Shown piece after piece: positions 1-6,222 of a stretch of DNA of 39,966 nt (the first letter of the stretch is position 1; every line of letters begins with the position of its first letter). A program made the translations under genes and the position numbers. The DNA lies in contig NZ_CAUDZA010000022.1 in assembly GCF_958453765.1 (NCBI RefSeq), positions 1-39,966 on the forward strand, written 5' to 3'. Origin of the DNA: Phascolarctobacterium_A succinatutens_B (lineage in GTDB: Bacteria > Bacillota > Negativicutes > Acidaminococcales > Acidaminococcaceae). The notes beneath the pieces were generated by a model. That model was given only the letters and a program-made list of their open reading frames with translations, did no database searches and was not told the origin of the DNA.

Positions 1-120
1 GTAAGTAACTGATTATTAGGATAGAGAGAGCAATTGATATATCGTGTAGTGAATAAAAATTTTAGCAAATGAGTGTCTGGAACCATAGAAGCGAGGGTGT
101 GTAACAATTTTTTACCGTCT

Positions 121-225
121 GACAAATTTTACCGAAGCTTCGTTCTGGTTCCGCACGAAATTTGCGTTGTGTCCTTAAGACACGGGAAAATTTTTTCTGA
201 GCGAAAGGATATATTAATTGCTGCG
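121..225 (-). repeat. Dispersed intergenic repeat, copy A
   Basis: This stretch just downstream of serC, read on the minus strand, matches two other intergenic stretches at about 15599-15680 and 22262-22350. The shared core is a TCAG(A/G)-AAAA-TTT block. In copies A and B it is followed by a short hairpin, CGTGTC with GGACAC, and then by ACGCAA. Copy A shares its right part (CAAATTTCGTG and beyond) with copy C and its left part (GCAATT to TTTCGCTCAG) with copy B. I see no gene in bases 1-241; the 66-codon reading frame there overlaps this repeat and has no convincing ribosome binding site. Confidence 0.6.
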
Positions 226-241
226 TATATACTCAAAACTT

Positions 242-1315
242 CTATTTGTTTTCCTTCATATATTCTTCCATAAACTCCGCCAAAGCCTTGCAGGCCTCCA
301 GCGGAACAGCGTTATAGGCACTGGCGCGGCAGCCGCCGACAAGACGATGACCGCCGATACCGACAAAGCCTGCAGCCTTGCCCTTAGCCACGAAATCCTT
401 CTCCATTTCCGGTGTAGCCAGATTAAAAGTGATATTCATGTTGCTGCGAGCTTCGGAAGCCGCATGACCCTTGTAAAAACCATTGCTGTTGTCGATAACG
501 TCATAGATGAGCTTAGCTTTTGCTGCATTATTCTTGGCAATAGCATTTACGCCACCCTGCTTTTTAATCCAGTGCAGGGTTTTGTTAACCATATAAATGG
601 CAAAGACAGGCGGTGTATTGTACAAAGAATCGTTATTGGCAAAGGTGCTGTACTTCAGCATTGTAGGCAGGTCCTCGCGTGCTGTCGCCAAAAAGCTTTT
701 CTTGGCAATGACGATGACTACGCCTGCAGGACCAAGATTTTTCTGCGCTCCTGCGTAGATAATATCAAAATCCTTAACGTTCACCTTGCGCGAAAGGATG
801 TCGCTGGACATATCGCAGATAACGGGAACGTCGAACTTGGGGAAATCCTTGTATTCGGTGCCGTAAATCGTGTTGTTGGCAGTAAGGTGTACATAAGAAG
901 TATCGGGGCGGATATTGAATTCCTGCGGAATGTAGCTGTGGTTTTTGTCGGCGCTGGTAGCGGCCTCATAAACCTCGCCGTAGAATTTTCCTTCCGCCAT
1001 AGCCTTTTTGGCCCAGACACCGGTGTTGACATAAGCGGCATATTTTTTAGTGTGGAAATTAGCAGCTGTCATCAAAAATTGGGTGCTGCCGCCGCCTTGG
1101 ATAAACATAATCTCGTAATCCTCGGGGATTTCCATCAGCTCGCGCAGCAGCTGCTTTGTTTCTGCATGCATGGCAGCGTATTCACTACTGCGGTGGCTCA
1201 TTTCAATGATGCTCATGCCGGTGTTTTTGTAGTTTAAGAACTCCTCCTGCGCTTCCAGCAGTACCTCGAGCGGCATAGCGGAGGGACCGGCGTTAAAGTT
1301 ATATGCTCTTTTCAT
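242..1315 (-). CDS. serC: Phosphoserine aminotransferase (SerC)
   Basis: SerC is a PLP enzyme that converts 3-phosphohydroxypyruvate and glutamate to phosphoserine in serine biosynthesis (and acts in PLP synthesis in some bacteria). The 357-residue product starts MKRAYNFNAGPSAMP, the hallmark N-terminus of the family, and has the expected length. The segment YAGAQKNLGPAG holds the PLP-binding lysine, and the C-terminal GGHRLVGGCRAS motif is also typical. I chose the ATG at 1315, not an upstream in-frame start, because the family motif begins there and AAGGAAAG lies just upstream. The gene is alone on the minus strand behind a T-box leader whose apparent specifier codon is serine, so it should be expressed when tRNA-Ser is uncharged. 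Repeat copy A lies immediately downstream, and I saw no clear terminator. Confidence 0.97.
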   Translation of the reverse strand: MKRAYNFNAGPSAMPLEVLLEAQEEFLNYKNTGMSIIEMSHRSSEYAAMHAETKQLLRELMEIPEDYEIMFIQGGGSTQFLMTAANFHTKKYAAYVNTGVWAKKAMAEGKFYGEVYEAATSADKNHSYIPQEFNIRPDTSYVHLTANNTIYGTEYKDFPKFDVPVICDMSSDILSRKVNVKDFDIIYAGAQKNLGPAGVVIVIAKKSFLATAREDLPTMLKYSTFANNDSLYNTPPVFAIYMVNKTLHWIKKQGGVNAIAKNNAAKAKLIYDVIDNSNGFYKGHAASEARSNMNITFNLATPEMEKDFVAKGKAAGFVGIGGHRLVGGCRASAYNAVPLEACKALAEFMEEYMKENK

Positions 1316-1346
1316 TTGTTCTTTCCTTCTTCCTGAAAATAAATAT

Positions 1347-1377
1347 GGCAAGCGCATCCCTTTGGGACGAGCTTGCC
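1347..1377 (-). terminator. T-box terminator 2 (serC-proximal)
   Basis: A perfect GGCAAGC/GCTTGCC stem with an inner GTCCC/GGGA extension is followed on the minus strand by a broken T-rich run (ATATTTATTTT, about 1336-1346). It overlaps the region that would pair with the second T-box antiterminator. Confidence 0.8.
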
Positions 1378-1425
1378 TTTATCTCGCAGTACCACCCAAA
1401 TTGCCATTGCATAATTGCTTCACCT

Positions 1426-1462
1426 AAAAAAATAAGCCCTTCATCCCTATCTTGGGACGAGG
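1426..1462 (-). terminator. T-box terminator 1
   Basis: On the minus strand CCTCGTCCC pairs imperfectly with GGGATGAAGG and is followed by CTTATTTTTTT. It comes directly after the first T-box antiterminator sequence and is the first of two conditional terminators in the serC leader. Confidence 0.75.
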
Positions 1463-1657
1463 ACTGCTCGCGGTGCCACCCAATTTGCCTATGGCCAACT
1501 CTGAACGCTGTATCGGGCGCACCCGTCAAATTCGTCATTTGCCGCTTCGGAGCGGAACTGATGTGCTTCGCTGCTGCCTTGCATCAACCGCCAGCTTTCT
1601 GAAAAGACCTGCACATTGCTTCTCCATCATTGCGTTGCGTAATGTGATTTGTAGATG

Positions 1658-1685
1658 ATTATAGCACGCCTGCTTTTAGAGTCAA
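1658..1685 (-). promoter_or_regulatory. serC promoter
   Basis: On the minus strand TTGACT (1680-1685) and a perfect TATAAT (1658-1663) are separated by 16 bases, just upstream of the T-box stem I. Transcription would begin near 1651. Confidence 0.8.
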
Positions 1686-1752
1686 GTGTTTTTGTAAAGA
1701 TTTTTTATGTATACAATTTTTTAAGCTGTTTTGTAACGTAGGTTACAGAGTG

Positions 1753-1781
1753 TTGCTAAAAATATGTTTATGTGATAAAAT
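1753..1781 (+). promoter_or_regulatory. Toxin promoter, type I TA copy 1
   Basis: TTGCTA (1753-1758) and TAAAAT (1776-1781) are separated by 17 bases. Nearly the same sequence, including the spacer, lies upstream of toxin copy 2 (minus strand, 3989-4017), which supports a conserved functional promoter. Confidence 0.7.
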
Positions 1782-1801
1782 GATTTTGACAACCGTGTTG
1801 C

Positions 1802-1893
1802 GGGCGCATTCAAGAAGCAAGTCCGAAGGATAAAGCTGATTGGCTAATGCACTCTAGGTGATAGCACCGATTGATTTGGTGCAAATCACTTGC
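1802..1893 (+). other. Structured ~92-nt insertion in the toxin-1 leader
   Basis: In copies 2 and 3 the toxin leader has a compact hairpin (GACAACCG paired with the GGATTGCC/GCATTGCC side). In copy 1 the two halves are separated by about 92 extra bases, flanked by TTGC on both sides. The insert can fold into two hairpins: GCATT (1806-1810) with AATGC (1846-1850), enclosing GTCC-GAA-GGAT; and GTGAT-A-GCACC with GGTGC-AA-ATCAC (1858-1889). I do not recognise a known RNA family in it. Confidence 0.5.
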
Positions 1894-1940
1894 AGGGTGG
1901 GATTGCCTTCCATTTCTTTTACAGAATGGAGGTGATGCTT

Positions 1941-2027
1941 ATGAAAAAGTACGATTTTAAAGATCTTATGGCTTTTGGCGTATTTATTCTGGCGTTGCTG
2001 ACATTTATATTTCAGTTTAACAAATAA
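1941..2027 (+). CDS. Small hydrophobic type I toxin, copy 1 (holin-like toxin family)
   Basis: This 28-residue peptide starts MKKYDFKDLMAFG, followed by the hydrophobic stretch FILALLTFIFQ, and ends in a polar tail. It resembles the short 'putative holin-like toxin' peptides of Firmicutes type I toxin-antitoxin loci, which are thought to act in the membrane. The family name is from memory. Two paralogues in this window (3839-3925 and 25163-25249) keep the DLM-x-FG-x-FILALLTFIFQ core. The start at 1941 is chosen because GGAGG (1928-1932) sits 8 bases upstream; an in-frame ATG at 1935 is too close to it. A convergent antisense RNA from 2130 to about 2036 overlaps the 3' part of its message. The mRNA probably ends at the GGCAACC/GGTTGTC hairpin at 2099-2129. 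Confidence 0.8.
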   Translation: MKKYDFKDLMAFGVFILALLTFIFQFNK

Positions 2028-2035
2028 TCCAGACA

Positions 2036-2130
2036 TAAGAAAACCACCCCAAAACTTGCCGGTAGCGGGGTGGCTTTCAATCCACAAAAACTACTAAAGG
2101 CAACCCACCTTGTGGGCGGTTGTCTTTTCT
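2036..2130 (-). ncRNA. Antisense RNA antitoxin, copy 1
   Basis: The predicted promoter on the minus strand is TTGCAA (2160-2165) and TATATT (2137-2142), with 17-base spacing. The RNA would begin with a GACAACC...GGTTGCC hairpin and end at the CCACCCC/GGGGTGG hairpin (2044-2073) followed by TTTTCTTA. It is complementary to the end of the toxin mRNA, like RatA, SR4 or similar type I antitoxins. The same promoter spacing and hairpin order occur in copies 2 and 3. Confidence 0.75.
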
Positions 2131-2234
2131 ATTTATAATATAGCACACTGCCAGTTTTTTTGCAAGTTGTGCATATTTAACTTGCGTATTTTCGCTGTTC
2201 ATGTTAAAGTAAGCATGTAAACAAAATAACGTAA

Positions 2235-2316
2235 CCGCTAGGGGCGCAATTTGCTGAGAGGACTGACATCCGACCCTTTGAACCTGAATCTGGTTAAAAC
2301 CAGCGTAGGAAAGCGA
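2235..2316 (+). promoter_or_regulatory. TPP riboswitch (THI box) of thiC
   Basis: The conserved thi-box elements are present in order: GGGGCGC, CTGAGAG, CCCTTTGAACCTGA, then CTGGTTAAAACCAGCGTAGGAAA. This is the TPP aptamer, which turns expression down when thiamine pyrophosphate is abundant. A terminator hairpin follows before thiC. Confidence 0.97.
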
Positions 2317-2343
2317 GCAGATTTCTGCAAAAAGATAATTCAG

Positions 2344-2371
2344 CCGCTTTCCAACAGGAAAGCGGTCTTTT
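2344..2371 (+). terminator. Riboswitch-controlled terminator before thiC
   Basis: CCGCTTTCC and GGAAAGCGG form a perfect 9-bp stem with a 4-base loop, followed by TCTTTT. It sits between the TPP aptamer and the thiC ribosome binding site, as expected for transcriptional attenuation by TPP. Confidence 0.88.
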
Positions 2372-2391
2372 AATTATAAGGAGGCAAAAAT

Positions 2392-3693
2392 ATGGCAACA
2401 CAAATGCAATTAGCACGCCAAGGTGTGATTACCGAAGCAATGAAAATTGTAGCAGAGCAGGAGCATGTAACTGCGGAGTTTATTCGTGAAGGCGTAGCAA
2501 ACGGTACTATTGCTATTCCCTGTAACATCAATCATAAAAATATTATTCCGCGCGGTGTAGGCACCGGTCTTACCGTAAAGGTTAACGCTAACATCGGTAC
2601 TTCCAGCAGCTATCCTGATCCGGAACCGGAGCTGGCAAAACTGCAGGCTGCTATTGACGCAGGTGCGGATTCTGTTATGGACCTTTCCACCGGCAACAAT
2701 ATCAGCGCCTCTCGTCAGGCAATTATTGCTGCATCTACCGTAATGGTTGGCACTGTACCGATGTATCAGGTAACTGTAGAAACCATTAAGAAGCGTGGCG
2801 CAGTGGTTGAGATGACTAAGGAAGATATTTTCGACGTTATCCGCCAGCAGGCTGCAGATGGCGCCGACTTCATGACCATTCATTGCGGCATTAACAAAAA
2901 TGTGCTGAAAGCACTCATTGACGAAGGCCGTGAGATGGACGTTGTCAGCCGCGGCGGCAGCTTTATCACCGGCTGGATGCTGCACAATGACGCAGAAAAC
3001 CCGCTGTATGAATACTATGATGAAATTCTTGATATCTGTGCTGAATATGACGTAACCATAAGCCTTGGCGATGGTCTGCGTCCCGGCTGCATTGCTGATG
3101 CTACCGACAGAGCGCAGATTCAGGAGCTGCTGAACCTGGGTGAATTGACACAGCGAGCTTGGGATAAGGGCGTACAGGTTATGGTAGAAGGCCCCGGCCA
3201 CGTGCCCTACAACCAGATTGCTGCGAACATGCAGCTGCAAAAACGCCTGTGCCACGGCGCACCATTCTATGTGCTCGGACCTCTTGTAACAGACGTTGCT
3301 CCAGGCTATGACCATATTACCAGCGCTATCGGCGGTACTCTTGCTGCTGTCAGCGGTGCTAACTTCCTTTGCTACGTAACTCCGGCAGAGCATTTGGGCC
3401 TGCCTGACTTAAATGATGTACGCGAGGGTGTAATCGCTACACGTATCGCTGCGCATGCCGCTGATTTGGCTAACGGCAACAAGCAGGCATGGGAGTGGGA
3501 CCTGAAGATGGCAAGAGCACGTAAGGTTCTGGATTGGCCTGCTCAGCTTGATCTGGCTATCGACCCGGTAAAGGCTAAGGAATATCGCTGCCGCAAGAAC
3601 AAATCCGATGACGAAGCTTGCTCCATGTGCGGTGATTACTGTGCAGTTAAAATTGTCGGTCAGTATCTCGAAGAGCATATGAGAAAGCACTAA
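2392..3693 (+). CDS. thiC: Phosphomethylpyrimidine synthase (ThiC)
   Basis: ThiC is a radical-SAM-like Fe-S enzyme that rearranges 5-aminoimidazole ribotide to hydroxymethylpyrimidine phosphate, the pyrimidine branch of thiamine synthesis. The 433-residue length fits the short form common in Firmicutes and archaea, which lacks the N-terminal extension of the E. coli enzyme. Family segments visible include IPCNINHKN, MDLSTG, GDGLRPGC, MVEGPGHVP and FLCYVTPAEHLGLP. The C-terminal cluster motif reads CSMCGDYC, that is CX2CX3C, one residue shorter than the CX2CX4C I recall for E. coli ThiC. The start follows AAGGAGG at 2379-2385. The gene is single and controlled by the TPP riboswitch upstream. 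Type I toxin cassettes lie on both sides. Confidence 0.97.
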   Translation: MATQMQLARQGVITEAMKIVAEQEHVTAEFIREGVANGTIAIPCNINHKNIIPRGVGTGLTVKVNANIGTSSSYPDPEPELAKLQAAIDAGADSVMDLSTGNNISASRQAIIAASTVMVGTVPMYQVTVETIKKRGAVVEMTKEDIFDVIRQQAADGADFMTIHCGINKNVLKALIDEGREMDVVSRGGSFITGWMLHNDAENPLYEYYDEILDICAEYDVTISLGDGLRPGCIADATDRAQIQELLNLGELTQRAWDKGVQVMVEGPGHVPYNQIAANMQLQKRLCHGAPFYVLGPLVTDVAPGYDHITSAIGGTLAAVSGANFLCYVTPAEHLGLPDLNDVREGVIATRIAAHAADLANGNKQAWEWDLKMARARKVLDWPAQLDLAIDPVKAKEYRCRKNKSDDEACSMCGDYCAVKIVGQYLEEHMRKH

Positions 3694-3701
3694 GTCATTA
3701 C

Positions 3702-3730
3702 TTGAAAAAATAGTATGAATGTGATATATT
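3702..3730 (+). promoter_or_regulatory. Antisense RNA promoter, type I TA copy 2
   Basis: TTGAAA (3702-3707) and TATATT (3725-3730) are 17 bases apart, immediately after the thiC stop codon. The arrangement matches the antisense promoters of copies 1 and 3. Confidence 0.7.
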
Positions 3731-3736
3731 AAATAT

Positions 3737-3829
3737 AGAAAAAGACAACCGCCCGCAAAGGTGGGTTGCCAGTTGAATTGACTTGAAAAGCCGCCTCGGA
3801 ATCTGGTAAATTACAGAGGCGGTTTTTCT
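3737..3829 (+). ncRNA. Antisense RNA antitoxin, copy 2
   Basis: The predicted RNA starts about 7 bases after TATATT. It carries the GACAACCGCCC...GGTGGGTTGCC hairpin (3744-3770) and ends at a CCGCCTC/GAGGCGG hairpin (3791-3822) with a TTTTT tail. It converges on and overlaps the 3' end of the toxin message read from the minus strand. The hairpin with its T-run may also terminate thiC transcription. Confidence 0.75.
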
Positions 3830-3838
3830 ATGTGCGAT

Positions 3839-3925
3839 TTACTTTCGGTTCTGAAAAATGAACGTCAGCAATGCCAGTATAAACATACCGAAAATCATAA
3901 GATCCTGGAATGTAAAATATACCAT
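3839..3925 (-). CDS. Small hydrophobic type I toxin, copy 2
   Basis: This 28-residue peptide on the minus strand starts MVYFTFQDLMIFG, continues with FILALLTFIFQ, and ends NRK. It is a paralogue of the peptides at 1941 and 25163; the N-terminal residues differ while the hydrophobic core is the same. GGAGGTGATGTCT precedes the ATG, the same layout as copy 3. The promoter TTGCTA-17-TAAAAT (3989-4017, minus strand) is almost identical to that of copy 1, and the leader hairpin (about 3957-3982) mirrors the antisense RNA's own 5' hairpin. The predicted function is membrane toxicity held in check by the convergent RNA; this is inferred from layout and peptide type. Confidence 0.8.
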   Translation of the reverse strand: MVYFTFQDLMIFGMFILALLTFIFQNRK

Positions 3926-3988
3926 AGACATCACCTCCATTCTTAAGTGAATGAAGGCAATCCACCCTGTAAAACGGTTGTCATAAAG

Positions 3989-4017
3989 ATTTTAACACAT
4001 AAACATATTTTTAGCAA
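3989..4017 (-). promoter_or_regulatory. Toxin promoter, type I TA copy 2
   Basis: On the minus strand TTGCTA (4012-4017) and TAAAAT (3989-3994) are 17 bases apart. The spacer is nearly identical to that of copy 1, which suggests a fairly recent duplication of the cassette. Confidence 0.7.
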
Positions 4018-4087
4018 GAATGCTTAATGCTTATCATTCTGAACTATGCTATAATATAGATAATTATAATATTTCTAGAGGTAACTG

Positions 4088-4993
4088 ATGGACAAGAATA
4101 TTTTAGAATATGTCGGTAAAAGCTTATATCAGACACATATTTTGAAGGAAATGAAGCGTTATGTTGTTTTCCGTGCGCGTTGTGCTATGCATAGCAGCTC
4201 GGTTGATAGCTTACTGAATTTTTTTGATGCTAACAGCAAGCGACAGGCTTGGCTGCAAGGAGCACCTGCGTTGTTGGAACAGACCACCAGAGCGTTTTTC
4301 TACAAAGGCTCAACCTGGGATGAACGTGTAGAGCTGGTGCAAAATCATCTGCTGATTATGGAAGAGCTGTTCAAGCCGGAGCTGATGGATAAATTGTATA
4401 GCAAGGGTGAAATGGTGCAGCTGTGGGAGGATTCCTACGATGACAGACCTCTGACGCTGCAGCTGTGGTTTCATGCCGGCCAACGCAAAGAAGGCTGCAT
4501 GTCCTTGGCTTTATTCTATGAAGGCGAGCCTTTATACCAGATCATGTTCTGGCTGGCAAAAAATAAAACAGACGGCAAGAATGTTATTTATATAGGTGCC
4601 CTGCAGGGACCGCAGAACGGTAATGAGCTGATTAAGGGTATGACAAAGGCTTTCTTTGGCTATCGCACCAAAAACCTGATGTTCTATGGTCTGCGCTGCT
4701 TTGCTAAGGCTATAGGCGTTGAAAATATTTTCGCAGTTACTAATGACGGCTATTATGCTATGAATCATGTACGTGTAGACCGTAAGCTGAAGACTGATTT
4801 CGGCGCCTTCTGGCAGGAGTGCGAGGGTGTTATCTGCTCAGATCGCCGCTTCTACATTATGCCGACCGCGGAACACCGCAAATCTATGGAAGAGCTGAAG
4901 CCGTCCAAAAGAGCACAGCACCGTCGTCGCTTTGCTAAAATGGATGAAATGAAGGTAGCTGTTAAGGCTGCTGTTGACAGCTACAAAAAATAA
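4088..4993 (+). CDS. VirK/YbjX family protein (DUF535)
   Basis: The 301-residue protein resembles the VirK/YbjX (DUF535) family. The central block LYQIMFWLA, YIGALQGPQNG, LTKAFFGYRTKNLMFYGLRCFAKAIGV and IFAVTNDGYYAMN matches the family pattern of a 'QGP' turn followed by an amphipathic helix. The family is linked to envelope stress, LPS modification and antimicrobial peptide resistance in enteric bacteria, but its biochemical function is not known. There is no signal peptide. AGAGG lies upstream of the ATG and a TATAAT box at 4050-4055. A strong terminator (5086-5117) follows, so it is probably transcribed alone. Its position before envelope genes fits a role at the cell surface. Confidence 0.85.
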   Translation: MDKNILEYVGKSLYQTHILKEMKRYVVFRARCAMHSSSVDSLLNFFDANSKRQAWLQGAPALLEQTTRAFFYKGSTWDERVELVQNHLLIMEELFKPELMDKLYSKGEMVQLWEDSYDDRPLTLQLWFHAGQRKEGCMSLALFYEGEPLYQIMFWLAKNKTDGKNVIYIGALQGPQNGNELIKGMTKAFFGYRTKNLMFYGLRCFAKAIGVENIFAVTNDGYYAMNHVRVDRKLKTDFGAFWQECEGVICSDRRFYIMPTAEHRKSMEELKPSKRAQHRRRFAKMDEMKVAVKAAVDSYKK

Positions 4994-5085
4994 AAAATTA
5001 CTTGTTTGGTTTGTAATATAGGCACAAAAGCTGTCTGTAATATTATTTGTAGTAACAAACTGTACAAATTTTACATTGGATAAAG

Positions 5086-5117
5086 CAGAGGTTCAGAATA
5101 GAACCTCTGTTTTTTTT
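5086..5117 (+). terminator. Rho-independent terminator after the DUF535 gene
   Basis: CAGAGGTTC and GAACCTCTG form a perfect 9-bp stem with a 6-base loop, followed by eight T residues. Confidence 0.93.
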
Positions 5118-5169
5118 AGGTAAAACATGCTATAATGAAAATATATAGCTCTGATTGGAGGTAAGAAAA

Positions 5170-6099
5170 TTGAAAAAACAGCTTGCAACTTTATTGTTGA
5201 CCTTTATCTTTTGCTTTACTACAGTAATTCCCGGCTTTGCTGCTGATTCTGCTGTCCCGATGGCAGATAAAATCGGCGCGATGGAAAAAATGCTCTACGG
5301 CACGGAGCAGAGCGGTTCCTTGCTGCAGCGTATGGATAGTCTGGAAGATGATGTTTACGGAACTATTACCAGCGATGCTATTATAAACCGCGTTGACAAT
5401 ATGTACGATTATCTTGAAGGTACTCCTGATAACGGTGAAGCTTCCTTTGCTACTAAGCTGAATGTGGTAGAATGGAAAATGAACGAAAGCATGTCCGGCG
5501 GCGCTGCCAAAAACCGTATTGAAGCTACGGAAAAGCTGCTTTATGGTCAGAACCAGACCGGTTCTTTGAGCGGTCGTCTGGAAAGTCTGCTGAAGCTTGC
5601 TTCTTATACTGACGGAAATGTGCCTGTACAGCAGGTTGTGCTTCCGAAGGATTCTGTTTTTAAAATTGCTTTTACCTCTGAGTTGAGCACTAAAATGAGC
5701 CGTAAGGGTGATGTAGTTCATTTTAAGGCAGCAGATAACCTGTATGTAAATGACGTACTGGTGTTGCCGAAGGGCGCGACCGGTATCGGCGAGGTTAAAA
5801 AGGTTGTTCAGCCCGGTATTTTCGGCAAGGACGGACGCATTGATATTGACTTTACCTGCATCTATGGTGTAGACGGAACCAAGATTCCTATTACTGTAGG
5901 CGAGCTGGCTAAACAAAAGGCCGAAAGCATTGCCGGTGCAGCCGGTGCTGCTATCGGCGGTATGATTATCCTTGGTCCTGTGGGCCTGGTTGGCGGTGCT
6001 TTTGTCAAGGGCAACAGCGTAACTATTCCGGTTGGTTGCGAAACCTTTGTACAGACTGCTGAAGATACTTCTCTGCAAGGCGTTGTATATCAGGAATAA
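5170..6099 (+). CDS. Secreted envelope protein with internal LYG repeats, unknown function
   Basis: The start is taken as TTG at 5170 because GGAGG lies just upstream and a signal peptide (KKQ, then a hydrophobic stretch ending PGFAA) begins there; the in-frame TTG at 5155 would lie inside the ribosome binding site. The 309-residue product is therefore probably exported. Residues about 30-160 contain diverged repeats: MEKMLYGTEQSGSL with RMDSLEDDVYG, and TEKLLYGQNQTGSL with RLESL, probably helical. The C-terminal half looks like a beta-rich domain (KGDVVHFKAADNLYVND, VLPKGATGIGEV) followed by a glycine-zipper-like segment (AGAAGAAIGGMIILGPVGLVGG). I do not recognise a named family. It has its own TATAAT box (5131-5136) and terminator, and its neighbours are outer-membrane genes. 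Confidence 0.75.
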   Translation: MKKQLATLLLTFIFCFTTVIPGFAADSAVPMADKIGAMEKMLYGTEQSGSLLQRMDSLEDDVYGTITSDAIINRVDNMYDYLEGTPDNGEASFATKLNVVEWKMNESMSGGAAKNRIEATEKLLYGQNQTGSLSGRLESLLKLASYTDGNVPVQQVVLPKDSVFKIAFTSELSTKMSRKGDVVHFKAADNLYVNDVLVLPKGATGIGEVKKVVQPGIFGKDGRIDIDFTCIYGVDGTKIPITVGELAKQKAESIAGAAGAAIGGMIILGPVGLVGGAFVKGNSVTIPVGCETFVQTAEDTSLQGVVYQE

Positions 6100-6115
6100 A
6101 ATCGAAAATTATACG

Positions 6116-6152
6116 TGAAAAGCTCACTCTTTCGAGTGAGCTTTTGCTTTTT
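6116..6152 (+). terminator. Rho-independent terminator
   Basis: AAAAGCTCACTC and GAGTGAGCTTTT form a strong stem with a TTTC loop, followed by GC and seven or more T residues. It separates the secreted repeat protein from the LptD-like gene. A TATAAT box at 6159-6164 follows at once. Confidence 0.92.
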
Positions 6153-6222
6153 TTATGGTATAATGTTAAGTGGATTATTATGAAATTTTTTCTTCATCAA
6201 TATAAAAAAAAGGAGTTTTTAT

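Larger units (their letters stand above)
1334..1651 (-). promoter_or_regulatory. T-box leader of serC, serine type, with two antiterminator/terminator modules
   Basis: Read on the minus strand, the leader has the T-box stem I order: GGAGAAGCAA, CAGAAAGC, a GGTTG apical-loop motif, then the specifier segment CAGTTCCGCTCCGAAGC. Aligned with my memory of the tyrS leader, the specifier codon is UCC (serine; GGA at 1554-1556 on the plus strand), which fits serC. The T-box sequence GGGTGGCACCGCG is at about 1469-1483. A second copy, GGGTGGTACTGCG, is at about 1384-1398. Each is followed by its own terminator-like hairpin and T-run. Stem I appears only once, so the second module is a partial duplication. 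Confidence 0.9.

Noticed and set aside
73..273. A 66-codon frame at the left edge
   Set aside because: It runs across repeat copy A and into the end of serC, and has no domain or good start site.
218..1237. A 339-codon plus-strand frame opposite serC
   Set aside because: The minus strand encodes an unmistakable SerC; this frame has no known motifs.
2410..3393. A 327-codon minus-strand frame inside thiC
   Set aside because: It lies wholly within a strongly recognised thiC gene and shows no family motifs.
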